Shown here: positions 10,160-20,022 of the stretch, one piece after another
Layout of the letters: each line of letters begins with the position of its first letter
Position numbering within the stretch: the first letter of the stretch is position 1
Source of the DNA: a virus
Reading direction: 5' to 3' (one strand)
DNA: 64,000 bases
IMG/VR virus record: IMGVR_UViG_3300030085_002431
Coordinates: 186,614 to 250,613 of that record
Notes under the pieces: model-generated
Seen by the model: the letters and a program-made list of their open reading frames with translations, nothing else
The model's database searches: none
What the model was told of the DNA's origin: nothing
Made by a program: the position numbers and the translations under genes

Positions 10160-10729
10160 ATGCCTACTTCATTTGGTGTTGCCAAAGCATTCCGTTCTGG
10201 TGAATTCCGTGACCCAGCAGTTACATATGGTGACTTTTTTGTTTTTAATTTCATTATGACTGCTGGTTCTGACTTGGATATCAGGGCAAAACTTCTCAAT
10301 CCAACAGGTGTCAATGAGACTATTGGGTGGGGTAGGGATAATACAATGAGATATAATAATATTACCTTTGCATATTGGGGTGGAGATAACACGGGTGGTG
10401 GTAGAGAAACCTTCTATCTTGACAGGTCACAATTTCTACAAGCATTTCCTACTGCAACATCTTTTGAGTTTGACTTAAGATGCTTTTGGAACGCAGTTTC
10501 TGGTGGTAATGTTATCACTAATATTGATGCATATCAAGGTGGTTCCATGGTTTTGAATACCAATACAAGAGTATGGGAAAATCCTACAGCAGACAATGAT
10601 TTCCCAGCATCTAAATCTGCATCAAAAGTAATTACTCTACAAACATCTAACGTAGAGACAGAAGGTCAGAGAGCATCTAGAGTGCAAGTCAACCTCAGTG
10701 CTGAAACCATTCAGTTCTTTGCCAACTGA
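10160..10729 (+). CDS. Structural protein, 189 aa (fibre operon)
   Basis: A beta-rich protein with many aromatic and Gly/Asn residues, starting 6 nt after the 833-aa fibre. Size and position fit a fibre tip, adhesin or chaperone, but the sequence does not decide. No family was recognised. It ends the first fibre block. Confidence 0.55.
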   Translation: MPTSFGVAKAFRSGEFRDPAVTYGDFFVFNFIMTAGSDLDIRAKLLNPTGVNETIGWGRDNTMRYNNITFAYWGGDNTGGGRETFYLDRSQFLQAFPTATSFEFDLRCFWNAVSGGNVITNIDAYQGGSMVLNTNTRVWENPTADNDFPASKSASKVITLQTSNVETEGQRASRVQVNLSAETIQFFAN

Positions 10730-10735
10730 GGAACT

Positions 10736-10776
10736 GGCACAAGGTGCTTGACCTTACAGTTTCACTGTGCTATTAT
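10736..10776 (+). promoter_or_regulatory. Promoter with upstream GGCACA element (cassette S)
   Basis: GGCACA at 10736 lies exactly 35 bp upstream of an extended -10, TGC TATTAT (10771-10776). A usable -35, TTGACC at 10748 with 17 bp spacing, is also present. It drives the 10804 gene and is the first member of the cassette family listed in the findings. Confidence 0.7.
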
Positions 10777-10803
10777 AAGAAGGAACACCATTGGTTCACC
10801 TAA

Positions 10804-10983
10804 ATGATGATTACCCGAAACGCACTCACTGAGCTGCGTGAACTGCATGAAGATGTGGCAGAAAATTTTACTGACACATACTTTCCTATCAGTGGAGAAA
10901 CTTATTGGACTTGCGTTCAAGCACTTGCTGAAGCAAAACTTGCAGAACTGCGTGGAGAATTGAATGAGCTTGTTGAAGATTGA
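10804..10983 (+). CDS. Hypothetical protein, 59 aa
   Basis: This acidic, helical small protein is the first gene after a promoter in an otherwise late-gene region. Its ATG is followed by a second in-frame ATG. It overlaps the next gene by 20 nt. Confidence 0.65.
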   Translation: MMITRNALTELRELHEDVAENFTDTYFPISGETYWTCVQALAEAKLAELRGELNELVED

Positions 10984-11182
10984 TAAAGCATCTCTAGTTG
11001 AACCAAGAGTAAAAACTACCCCAACAAACGTCAATGAAGCACATGAAGCATTGTTTCATTGCACAATGACTCTTCCTGCCGCAGCAAAGCACTGTGGCAT
11101 GACTCAGAAAGAGTTAAAGATGACGTTTTTTGAATATCTTAAGTATAATCCTGTTACCTTTGATCCCGAGGACTCTAAATAA
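10964..11182 (+). CDS. Hypothetical protein, 72 aa, HTH-like segment
   Basis: Residues 35-58 (MTLPAAAKHCGMTQKELKMTF) look like a helix-turn-helix, in which 'AAKHCGMTQKEL' would be helix-turn-recognition helix. Two possible starts exist, ATG at 10964 inside the previous gene or TTG at 10973. A DNA-binding role is inferred from the motif only. Confidence 0.6.
   Translation: MSLLKIDKASLVEPRVKTTPTNVNEAHEALFHCTMTLPAAAKHCGMTQKELKMTFFEYLKYNPVTFDPEDSK
11175..11181 (+). promoter_or_regulatory. Late promoter-like CTAAATA
   Basis: CTAAATA overlaps the previous stop and lies 24 nt before the ATG at 11205. It matches a variant late box seen elsewhere in the window. Confidence 0.4.
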
Positions 11183-11204
11183 TACAATCGTAGTAGATTG
11201 TATT

Positions 11205-11468
11205 ATGAAATACAAGATTACCAACAATTACTGTTTCCATAATGGTATTATCGTTGATATGTATTTCGTCCAAGGCATACCTTTCACATTTGATGATATT
11301 GATCCTGCACTCCAGGACGACCCATATGTGAACATTGAAGCAGAAAACACAACAGCATATTCAACAGAAGATCTATACAAATGGTCTGGATATTTAATGC
11401 AAGAGGAGTGTCATCCTCTTCTATATCCACTAGAATTAGAAAATCCTGAGGCACTTCCCCAGGACTGA
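11205..11468 (+). CDS. Hypothetical protein, 87 aa
   Basis: The ATG at 11205 (MKYKITNNYCFHNG) is preferred over an upstream start inside the preceding gene. The protein is acidic and aromatic-rich. tRNA-Thr begins 2 nt after its stop. No family was recognised. Confidence 0.6.
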   Translation: MKYKITNNYCFHNGIIVDMYFVQGIPFTFDDIDPALQDDPYVNIEAENTTAYSTEDLYKWSGYLMQEECHPLLYPLELENPEALPQD

Positions 11469-11470
11469 TT

Positions 11471-11542
11471 GCCCCCGTAGCTCAGTGGTAGAGCAGGGCT
11501 TTTGTAAAGCTCAGGTCGCAAGTTCAAATCTTGTCAGGGGCT
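11471..11542 (+). tRNA. tRNA-Thr (UGU)
   Basis: A cloverleaf can be drawn: acceptor GCCCCCG/CAGGGGC with one mismatch, D arm GCTC..GAGC, anticodon loop TTTGTAA, and T loop TTCAAAT. CCA is not encoded. Confidence 0.88.
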
Positions 11543-11582
11543 TAGGCGATACTGCCGAACCAATCCCTTCCGTGTGACTTTA

Positions 11583-11610
11583 GAAACCCTCCCAAAAGGA
11601 GGGTTTCTTA
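11583..11610 (+). terminator. Intrinsic terminator
   Basis: A 10-bp perfect stem, GAAACCCTCC/GGAGGGTTTC, with a 5-nt loop is followed by TT. It separates tRNA-Thr from the giant fibre gene. Confidence 0.75.
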
Positions 11611-11614
11611 GTGT

Positions 11615-11621
11615 CTAAATA
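11615..11621 (+). promoter_or_regulatory. Late promoter-like CTAAATA
   Basis: It lies directly after the terminator and 33 nt before the ATG at 11654 of the 2573-aa fibre gene, so it is a good candidate for that gene's late promoter. Confidence 0.55.
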
Positions 11622-11653
11622 GAAAAAGATTAGTATTCTTACGCGGATATAAA

Positions 11654-14600
11654 ATGCCTCTTTCAAGATTAGAGAATTTCCTTAAGAACGCAGAAGGCAA
11701 TATTCTTTATGTTAACCCTTCGGACTTCGATGCTACCGATAGTTTTGAGAACCAAGGTAACTCACTAACGAGACCTTTCAAGAGTATTCAGAGAGCACTT
11801 GTTGAAGCCGCAAGATTTTCATATCAAGCAGGTGATAACAACGATAAGATTGATAGGACAACTATTCTAGTTTATCCTGGTACTCATTACATTGATAACC
11901 GTCCAGGTTTTTCTATCGAAGAAATCAATGGTTCTGCAGTATTTAAGGAACAAGTTGCACCAGGACAGTGGGAAGAAAGGAGTCTTCCAGAATTTGGTGA
12001 AACTACCAACTTTGATATTTTTGACCCAGCAAACGATTTAAGAAAATATAACGCAGTTGCTGGTGGTGCAGTTCTTCCTAGAGGTACTTCAATTATTGGT
12101 CTGGACCTAAGAAAGACAAAAATTAGACCACTATATGTTCCAGACCCATATGATAATAATGTAGAAGAATCAAGTATCTTTAATGTTACTGGTACTTGCT
12201 ACTTTACTGCTTTCACTATTTTTGACGGTGACCCAACAAAGACTGTTTATAATAACTATTCTGAAAATAGAGTAGTACCAAACTTCTCTCACCATAAATT
12301 AACAACATTTACATATATTGATGGTGTAAACAAAGTTAAGTTAGGTAATTATCAAACATACCTAACTGACCTTGACATGTATTACTATAAGGTCGCAAAG
12401 GCATATGGTGATATAACTGGTAGAGGTCTGGCAGATTTCCCAGTTGGAACTGATTTTGAACCATCTATTGATGAATTTAGAATTGTTGGTGCTCTAGAAG
12501 CAAACCCACTAGGAATTTCTAGTATTCGTGCTGGTAATGGAGATGGTACTGGTGATATTAATGTCATCACAGTTACTACGGCAGATAGATTAACTGGTTC
12601 TACAGCACCTCATAACTTATTTGTAAATAGTCCATTCCTCCTTAACGGAGTTGAGGTTGACCCAGATTCCTATAATGGTTCATTTACTGTTAAGGAAGTC
12701 GTTGGAATTAACACATTTACCTTCACAACAAATCAATCACCATTAGAATTTTTACCAAATCCTACAGAAATTGATACTGCAACAGTATCTGCTGGTTCTG
12801 ATACTGTAAGTTCTGCTTCACCATACATTTTCAACGTATCTTTGCGTTCCGTCTTTGGCATGTGCGGTATGCACGCTGATGGTAGCAAGGCTGCTGGTTT
12901 TAAATCAATGGTTGTGGCACAGTATACTGGTGTCTCACTACAAAAAGATGATAATGCATTCATTCTTTATGATGAAGGTGCTTTTTATGATGAGAATACT
13001 CTCCCAGAAAATAGCCCAGAGAGACCTCTCCATACCAATTCAAAAGCAATCTTCAAACCAGATTTTGAGAACTCTCACATAAGAGCATCCAACAATGCTT
13101 TCATTCAGGCAGTTTCTATCTTTGCTATTGGTTACTCTCATCACTTCTTGACTGAAAGTGGTGGTGATATGTCAATCACCAACTCAAACTCCAACTTTGG
13201 TAATACATCACTCGAATCTACTGGATTCAAACCAGATGCATTTAACAGAGATGACACTGGATTCATTACACATATCATTCCACCAAGAGAATTAGTTGCT
13301 GATGAAAACTCTGTTACTTGGTTGTCTCTTGATGCTGAAAAAATTATTAATGCTGTAGATACTAGCAAACTCTATATTGCTGGTGCGAGAAATGAAGAAG
13401 TTCCACCAGCATATCAAGTTGATGGTTACAGAGTTGGTGCTAGAGACGATGATGAATTAAATCTAACTATTACTATTGGTACTGCACAAACCAATTACAC
13501 AGCACCAATTTTAATGCCAGTAAGTGGTGGAAATGGTGTATCTGCAAGAAAATCATATCAAATCGTAAGATCAAATAATGAAAATGACATTGTAAATGAT
13601 ACAATTTCATTAACACAAGGTCATCAACTAATTAATGGTGAAAAAGTAAGAATTTTTGCAGATAATGGTCAAACACCAGATGGTCTAGACAATGAAGGTA
13701 TTTACTTTGCAATCACAACAGGTGTTGGTGCAAATCAAATTAAACTAGCACAATCTGTTAATGATGCACTTGCTAACCAACCTATCCTAGGAATTTCTAA
13801 TAACGGTGGTGTCATTACTGTTGTTTCCAGAGTTTCTGATAAACTTCCTGGAGACTTAGGACATCCAATTCAGTTTGATGAAACAGAATCAAACTGGTAT
13901 TTACAATCGGATTCAAATAACAATATCAGAGAAGCAATTGTTGATATTGGTATTACAGAACTTGGTTCAGAAACTTCAACTTCATTCATTAATAGAAAAT
14001 TAGATAATCGTTCTATTGATGATAAGATTTATAAGGTTCGTTATGTTATTCCAAAGGAATATACAAATGCAAAACCACCAGAAGCAGGATATGTAATTCA
14101 AGAATCTGGTAATGTTGGTGTTAGTAGCATTTCATTTACTAATGATACTCTTACGGATTCTACCGAGCTTAGGAATGAAAAAGTTATTTCATCTGCATCT
14201 GCAGGTCCTATCATTTCAAATGCCCAAGTAGTAACTTTAACAACTGAACTTCCTCATGGTTTAAGTTCTGGTGATACTGTAGAAATTAAAAACGTAAGGA
14301 GTGTTAACAACTCTTTAGCAACAGGAATTACTTCTTCCTTTAATGGAAGATATGAAATTGAGTCTGTACTTAACAGCAAGCAATTCCAGTATACAATTTC
14401 TGGTGTTTCAACTAATCCTGGTGCATTTTCTAATGATATTAACCAGAGAGCAACAAGACAACAGAGAGAAGCACTACCAACTTTCTCAAGGGCAGCATTT
14501 GATAATACATTCTTTATCTACAGGGCTGCACAGGTTAAGAGACATATACCAGGAGCAGATGGACAAGATGGTATTTACCATCTAATTTGTTTGCAGTCCA

Positions 14601-17600
14601 ATGTTTCTCCACCATCATCAGTTGGATTTAATCTTGATAGTAAAGAATTTAATCAAGATGTTATTAATCTCTATCCACAGTTAGATAGAGATAATCTGAA
14701 CACAAACCCCAAATCATCTACATCATACGCAAATCTACAAATTCTAGGTAGTGTTGTTACAAATGATAAGAGAAATTCAATTACTAGAGAAGCAATTGAT
14801 TATTTCACTAAGAATAGTTCTGTAGGTATTGCAATTACTTCTGTAATTATTGCACCAAGTCCTAATCATTCTGGTGATACTGTAACTATTGGAACAGAAG
14901 TTGAGCACGGACTCAACAAAATTAAAGAAATAACATTTACTAGTGGTGCTGGTTATACACCATCTACTATTTTCTATTCAGTACCATTAAACCCAATATC
15001 TTCTAGTGGAGAGGGTGCGACAGCAAAAGTAACTACAAATGCTTCAGGTGAAGTTATTGATGTTTCCTTAGTAGACCCAGGTTCTGCCTATACGACTAAC
15101 AATACATTAGAAATTCCTGGAGGAACAACTAATTCTATTGTAACAGTTAGCTCAGTAGTTACTAATGCTCAAGTAACAGCAGTCGAAATTCATGGTTACA
15201 ATGAAGATTCATTCAATGGAGTTTATAAGATTGAATCAGTAAGTGGTCCCAAAACACTTATATTGGATGCACCAACTGGAATTTCAACATATAGAGAAAA
15301 TACAACTGGTGAAAAGGGTTATGTAATACCATCTAATGATATTGTTGGACTTACTTCTGCATATATGACCAATGCAGAAACAGGAATCACAACAGTTACC
15401 GTATCATCTGCTCATGGATTGCTTCCTGGTAATTCTATTAAAATCCTATTTGACTCGGGGTCTCTTCCCAGTGGAGATTATGTTGTTAATGACGTAGTTG
15501 GACTAACAACATTTACATATGTATCTACTGGTTCAACTTCCTATCTAGATTCTTCTAGTGGTTCAATCTTAAGAAAGACACTTGCACCTAATGCTCTTAA
15601 TCTTGGTTCTGGTGAAGAAAATCTAGGTTCCCGTGCAAGTGTATTTTATGATGGACTGACTGCAACAACAAACGTACAGTTCGATACTACAAGTTCAACA
15701 ATTAGTTTCTCAAATCCTGAAGGAGTAAAAAGAGGAGACTTCTTAGATATAAGAGGTGAAATTGTTAGAGTTGCAAGTACATCTAACCCATTTGATGTTA
15801 TTCGTGGTCAACTTGGAACTGTAAAAACAAGTGCTCAATCTGGATCTAAGGTAAGAAGGATTAAGATTCTACCTATTGAGGTAAGAAGACCATCATTCAT
15901 GAGAGCATCTGGACATACTTTTGAGTATCTAGGTTTCGGTCCTGGTAACTACTCAACTGGTATGCCACAAAAACAGGATAGAATCCTTAGTGAAACTGAG
16001 GTAATTGTTTCTCAGTCTAAGGAACAAAGAGGTGGTCAGGTTGTTTACACAGGTATGAATGACCTGGGTGAATTCTTCTCTGGTAGTAAGAAACTAAGTT
16101 CTGCAACTGGTGAAGAAACAGTTATTGACGCACCAATTCTTACCTATACTGGTGATGACTCACAGGGTGAATCCAGTGCAGTTTCTAGTGGTATCTTCGA
16201 TGAACTACTTGTAAGACAAAGATTAACTGTTGAAGGTGGTGAGAATAATAACCAGTCTTCACAGTTCTATGGTCCTGTTAACTTTACTCAGAAAGTTACT
16301 AACTTATCTGAATATGGCATAGAAACCAAAGACTTATTCATCAAGGGTACTGCTGCACAGTCTAAACTAATAACAGTTGGTATTTCGACTCCAACTTCAA
16401 CTACTGTCAAATCACCAAGAGTTGGTGATATTCAACTATTATCAAACCCATCCGATGGTTATATTGGACATGTAAGGGTTGATAATGAATGGAAGTCTTT
16501 TGGATTAATTAGCAGAACTGCAGATGAATTAGATGTAAGAGTTGATAAACTTCATGTCAATACTACTTCAACTAGTAATTTTGATTTTGATGTTGATGGA
16601 AACTCTAGAGTTGAAAACTTAGTTGTCTCTGGTTCAATCGTATTCCAGCAACCACAGAGTCTTGGTAATGCAACATTTGAAGACATCATTGTAAATAGAA
16701 CTGCTAGATTCACATTGATTGGTTTAGACCCAGTTACGGGTCTTTCAACAAACTATAATATGATTATGAGTGGGGGCATCTCCCAGCTGAACGACCTTGA
16801 TGTAACGGGAATCTCTACATTTGCTGGAAGAGCAGACTTTGAATCTAATATATTTGGTATTGGTGCTAAGTTTGGTAATATCAGAATTGGTATTACCGAT
16901 GATAACACAATTGATACAACAGCAGGTGATATTGTTCTAAACTCTGACAATGGAACTACTAATATTGTTGACAATCTAATTGTTAACGGTGATAAAATTG
17001 AACTTGCTAAGGGAGATGGAGTTTCTCTTGGTGGAACTATCACATCAAGAAATGATGCTAGGGTATTCCAACTTGGCATGGGTAGTACTGATGGTGAATC
17101 TAAGATTGTTCTACACTCAAATGATACAACATCTGGACTTTCCAAAGAAGGAATTACAGCACCAGAAGGTTCTCTTACCATTCATAGAACTGCTGATAAT
17201 GAAACTACTAGTACTGTTGGTGATTCTCTAATTACACACCAAGGTGCATCTGATTTAGTTGTTTCTGGTGCAAGTTCTGGAAGTAGAATTATTTTAAAGA
17301 CTGATAATACAGAACGTGTAAATGTTGGTACATCAGGAACAATAACTTTCTCAAATACAAATAATGGAACTGCTCTACAGGGACACCATGTAAGTCTTGT
17401 TCAGTCTGGTGATGGTGATTCTGCACTATCTTGGGTACATGATAAGAACAATATTAACCAGAGATGGTATGCTGGTATTGACGCAAGTGATAACTATGCT
17501 TGGAAACTTGCACATCCAGACCCAACACTAGCATTTAATTCTGAAGATTGGAATAACTCTCAGGAAACCAAACTAACTGTTGATGCTAATGGCGATACAG

Positions 17601-19375
17601 TTGTTGGTGGTGGTTTAACTATTGGTGGTGCATTCCTAAATTCTTCAGCATCTGTCGTAACACTCTTTAGGACACCTGTTCAAGCAACTGTACTTAATTC
17701 TGCACATACAATTAATATCGGAAGTAATTCCAATACGTCATTTGTAAACATCAGAGGAACTAAGGAAGCAAATAGTACAACTACTGGTGCATTAACTGTT
17801 GGTGGTGGTGCTGGTATTGGTGGAAACCTATATGTTGGTGGTCATATGAATGACACAGACATTCAGGGAACTCTAGATGTAACTGGAAATGTTACTGTTG
17901 GAGGGAATGAGCTTTCTATTAATGCTTCAAATGGTGATATAACAACTCAAGGAAGAGGATCATTTGGTAGTGATTGTACTATTACTGGTTACCTTGATGT
18001 ATCTAGTTACATTGAGGCTGATGGAAATGGTATTTTTGGTGGTAATGTTTCTGCTGCTAAACTTATTAAGAATAACCCAGGAGCAGGAAGCAACTTCTTA
18101 AGAGCAAATGGTGAAGATTCTAAATTAACCGACCAAGACTATATTAATTCTCTTGGATTTGTTCCTGGTCAACCAGTTACTTTGAGTGCATACCCAATTG
18201 GTAACTCTATTCTTCTTAAATCTATTGATAGTCAATTTAATGGAAGTAAGCGGGAGTTTAACCTCAAAGCACCAGATGATACGAATTTCATACCAATTGG
18301 TCCTGTAAACTTACTTGTTTCACTTGGTGGTGTTATCCAAGAAGCAGGTAGAGCCTATAATATCAAACAGTCAGGTGGTACATATACAAATGTAATTAGA
18401 TTCACTGATCCACCTCCATCAGGAATGGATTGCTACATTATTGCACTTGGTGGACAAGGTTCCTTAACTGCAAACCCAGAGTGGACGAAAAAGGGTCAAC
18501 TCTTGGTAGGCAAGGGCGCCAATCAAGCAAATTTACTTCCTGTTGGTTCTAATGACAAAGTTTTAACAGCAGATTCATCTACTGCACTTGGAGTGGCATG
18601 GAAGGATATTCCACCTGGTGTTGTTACTGGTGCTATTTTTTACTGGCCAAGTACAACTATTCCTGCTGGTTATCAAAAATGTGATGGTTCTGCTGCAAAA
18701 ACACAAGAACTGAGAAACATTGTTGGAAATAATGTTCCAAACATGATTAACAGGTTTGTTCTCAGTGGAAACAGTGTTGGAGGAACTGGGGGTAAGTGGC
18801 AGCATAAACTTGAACAAGATGAAATACCATACCACCGTCATACAATTACTGAAGAGGGAGACCATAACCATACCAAAGGAAAGTATAAAGCTGGTCGATC
18901 TATTGCTGTATCGCATGACGGTCACACGCACCCTGGTTCTGTTGTATCTGGTGAGGGTGGACACGACCACACTATTAGTAAGGGTGGAAAGCACTCTCAT
19001 GGTTATGATGACCCTGGACATGACCACGCATACTCAGAAACAGCATTTAGTTCAAACCGTAAACTAGATGGTCAAGGAGAGAAAGCATATAAACTTTCCA
19101 AAGATGGTTCTAGAACAGGTAAAGATGGAGTTGGAATTAAAATCAAGGCTGAAAACACTGGTCACGATCACAATATAGAGGCTAATACTGGCAAGCACGG
19201 ACATAAGGTTTCTGTTGACAAAGGTGGTGGCCATGACCATGACGTTACTATTCAACCTCATGGAAAGCACAGTCATGGTGGGAACACTGGGTATTTTGGC
19301 AGAAATACCAACGATATTGTACCAATCCCTATTGTACCTCAATACATCTACTTAATTCCTATTATCAAAACTTAA
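11654..19375 (+). CDS. Giant tail fibre, 2573 aa, with beta-helix N-terminus and tail-collar/His-rich tip
   Basis: This is by far the largest gene in the window. The N-terminus (about 15-110) reads ILYVNPSDFDATDSFENQGN then KSIQRALVEAARF and ILVYPGTHY, a DUF1565/pectate-lyase-like start shared in outline with the 1120-aa protein. The middle holds many G(I/V)STF and LTV-type shaft repeats. The C-terminal 250 residues contain a phage tail-collar domain (GAIFYWPSTTIPAGYQKCDG). A tip with at least eight H-x-H motifs follows (HRH, HNH, HTH, HDH, HSH). In T4 gp37 and gp12, such histidine pairs bind metal ions along the trimer axis. It is probably the main receptor-binding fibre. Confidence 0.85.
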   Translation: MPLSRLENFLKNAEGNILYVNPSDFDATDSFENQGNSLTRPFKSIQRALVEAARFSYQAGDNNDKIDRTTILVYPGTHYIDNRPGFSIEEINGSAVFKEQVAPGQWEERSLPEFGETTNFDIFDPANDLRKYNAVAGGAVLPRGTSIIGLDLRKTKIRPLYVPDPYDNNVEESSIFNVTGTCYFTAFTIFDGDPTKTVYNNYSENRVVPNFSHHKLTTFTYIDGVNKVKLGNYQTYLTDLDMYYYKVAKAYGDITGRGLADFPVGTDFEPSIDEFRIVGALEANPLGISSIRAGNGDGTGDINVITVTTADRLTGSTAPHNLFVNSPFLLNGVEVDPDSYNGSFTVKEVVGINTFTFTTNQSPLEFLPNPTEIDTATVSAGSDTVSSASPYIFNVSLRSVFGMCGMHADGSKAAGFKSMVVAQYTGVSLQKDDNAFILYDEGAFYDENTLPENSPERPLHTNSKAIFKPDFENSHIRASNNAFIQAVSIFAIGYSHHFLTESGGDMSITNSNSNFGNTSLESTGFKPDAFNRDDTGFITHIIPPRELVADENSVTWLSLDAEKIINAVDTSKLYIAGARNEEVPPAYQVDGYRVGARDDDELNLTITIGTAQTNYTAPILMPVSGGNGVSARKSYQIVRSNNENDIVNDTISLTQGHQLINGEKVRIFADNGQTPDGLDNEGIYFAITTGVGANQIKLAQSVNDALANQPILGISNNGGVITVVSRVSDKLPGDLGHPIQFDETESNWYLQSDSNNNIREAIVDIGITELGSETSTSFINRKLDNRSIDDKIYKVRYVIPKEYTNAKPPEAGYVIQESGNVGVSSISFTNDTLTDSTELRNEKVISSASAGPIISNAQVVTLTTELPHGLSSGDTVEIKNVRSVNNSLATGITSSFNGRYEIESVLNSKQFQYTISGVSTNPGAFSNDINQRATRQQREALPTFSRAAFDNTFFIYRAAQVKRHIPGADGQDGIYHLICLQSNVSPPSSVGFNLDSKEFNQDVINLYPQLDRDNLNTNPKSSTSYANLQILGSVVTNDKRNSITREAIDYFTKNSSVGIAITSVIIAPSPNHSGDTVTIGTEVEHGLNKIKEITFTSGAGYTPSTIFYSVPLNPISSSGEGATAKVTTNASGEVIDVSLVDPGSAYTTNNTLEIPGGTTNSIVTVSSVVTNAQVTAVEIHGYNEDSFNGVYKIESVSGPKTLILDAPTGISTYRENTTGEKGYVIPSNDIVGLTSAYMTNAETGITTVTVSSAHGLLPGNSIKILFDSGSLPSGDYVVNDVVGLTTFTYVSTGSTSYLDSSSGSILRKTLAPNALNLGSGEENLGSRASVFYDGLTATTNVQFDTTSSTISFSNPEGVKRGDFLDIRGEIVRVASTSNPFDVIRGQLGTVKTSAQSGSKVRRIKILPIEVRRPSFMRASGHTFEYLGFGPGNYSTGMPQKQDRILSETEVIVSQSKEQRGGQVVYTGMNDLGEFFSGSKKLSSATGEETVIDAPILTYTGDDSQGESSAVSSGIFDELLVRQRLTVEGGENNNQSSQFYGPVNFTQKVTNLSEYGIETKDLFIKGTAAQSKLITVGISTPTSTTVKSPRVGDIQLLSNPSDGYIGHVRVDNEWKSFGLISRTADELDVRVDKLHVNTTSTSNFDFDVDGNSRVENLVVSGSIVFQQPQSLGNATFEDIIVNRTARFTLIGLDPVTGLSTNYNMIMSGGISQLNDLDVTGISTFAGRADFESNIFGIGAKFGNIRIGITDDNTIDTTAGDIVLNSDNGTTNIVDNLIVNGDKIELAKGDGVSLGGTITSRNDARVFQLGMGSTDGESKIVLHSNDTTSGLSKEGITAPEGSLTIHRTADNETTSTVGDSLITHQGASDLVVSGASSGSRIILKTDNTERVNVGTSGTITFSNTNNGTALQGHHVSLVQSGDGDSALSWVHDKNNINQRWYAGIDASDNYAWKLAHPDPTLAFNSEDWNNSQETKLTVDANGDTVVGGGLTIGGAFLNSSASVVTLFRTPVQATVLNSAHTINIGSNSNTSFVNIRGTKEANSTTTGALTVGGGAGIGGNLYVGGHMNDTDIQGTLDVTGNVTVGGNELSINASNGDITTQGRGSFGSDCTITGYLDVSSYIEADGNGIFGGNVSAAKLIKNNPGAGSNFLRANGEDSKLTDQDYINSLGFVPGQPVTLSAYPIGNSILLKSIDSQFNGSKREFNLKAPDDTNFIPIGPVNLLVSLGGVIQEAGRAYNIKQSGGTYTNVIRFTDPPPSGMDCYIIALGGQGSLTANPEWTKKGQLLVGKGANQANLLPVGSNDKVLTADSSTALGVAWKDIPPGVVTGAIFYWPSTTIPAGYQKCDGSAAKTQELRNIVGNNVPNMINRFVLSGNSVGGTGGKWQHKLEQDEIPYHRHTITEEGDHNHTKGKYKAGRSIAVSHDGHTHPGSVVSGEGGHDHTISKGGKHSHGYDDPGHDHAYSETAFSSNRKLDGQGEKAYKLSKDGSRTGKDGVGIKIKAENTGHDHNIEANTGKHGHKVSVDKGGGHDHDVTIQPHGKHSHGGNTGYFGRNTNDIVPIPIVPQYIYLIPIIKT

Positions 19376-19392
19376 TTTTATAATTTTTTATT

Positions 19393-19998
19393 ATGGATAG
19401 TATACAAACTCAAATGTTTCTCCCGTCACAAGTTGTTTCGGGAGATATTGAAAATTTCTCAAAACAAAGTCATCTGTTAATAGATTGGATTTACAATTAC
19501 AGGGATAGATTTCCAAGAAGTGCAGAAATAAGCAATGAAAATGGATGGCAAAGTTATGATAAAAAGTTTTATAGAACAGAAGAAACTTTTGAACCATGGT
19601 TAAAACTATTAGTTCAAGAAATTGCAGATTTAGTTGATTCTTATCGTCTCAATTGTGCGATTGACTTGACTTCTTTATGGTTTAATATCAATAGTCAATA
19701 TTCTTACAATGTAAAGCATTCACATCCTGGTGCTCTACTATCTGGAGTTTTGTGGGTAAAAGTTCCAAAAGATTCTGGTAAATTTCATTTTGTTTTACCC
19801 GATTCTTACTTCCAACCTGAATTGATAGAAAACACAGAAGAGTCTTATGCTAATGAAATGAATTTATTTGGAACTTATCCAGTAGATGATAGAGAGGGTA
19901 GGTTGATGATATTCCCTTCTAATATGCCACATCGAGTAACGATGAATAAATCTACTGAAGATAGAATATCCATATCTTTTAATCTAATTGCAAAATGA
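19393..19998 (+). CDS. 2OG-Fe(II) oxygenase (TIGR02466/PF13759-like), 201 aa
   Basis: The double-stranded beta-helix core is visible. HSHPGALLSGVLWVKVP near residues 109-125 carries the first metal ligands. FPSNMPHRVTMN around 173-184 carries the distal His. The C-terminal RISISFNL carries the Arg for 2-oxoglutarate. These enzymes hydroxylate proteins or small molecules using Fe(II), O2 and 2-oxoglutarate; the substrate here is unknown. It sits between two fibre genes with 17-24 nt gaps, so it could modify virion proteins (inference). Confidence 0.8.
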   Translation: MDSIQTQMFLPSQVVSGDIENFSKQSHLLIDWIYNYRDRFPRSAEISNENGWQSYDKKFYRTEETFEPWLKLLVQEIADLVDSYRLNCAIDLTSLWFNINSQYSYNVKHSHPGALLSGVLWVKVPKDSGKFHFVLPDSYFQPELIENTEESYANEMNLFGTYPVDDREGRLMIFPSNMPHRVTMNKSTEDRISISFNLIAK

Positions 19999-20004
19999 TA
20001 AATA
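19997..20004 (+). promoter_or_regulatory. Late promoter-like GATAAATA
   Basis: It overlaps the stop codon of the oxygenase gene and lies about 20 nt before the collar-fibre ATG at 20023. Confidence 0.45.
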
Positions 20005-20022
20005 ATCAAAACACAATAAGTT

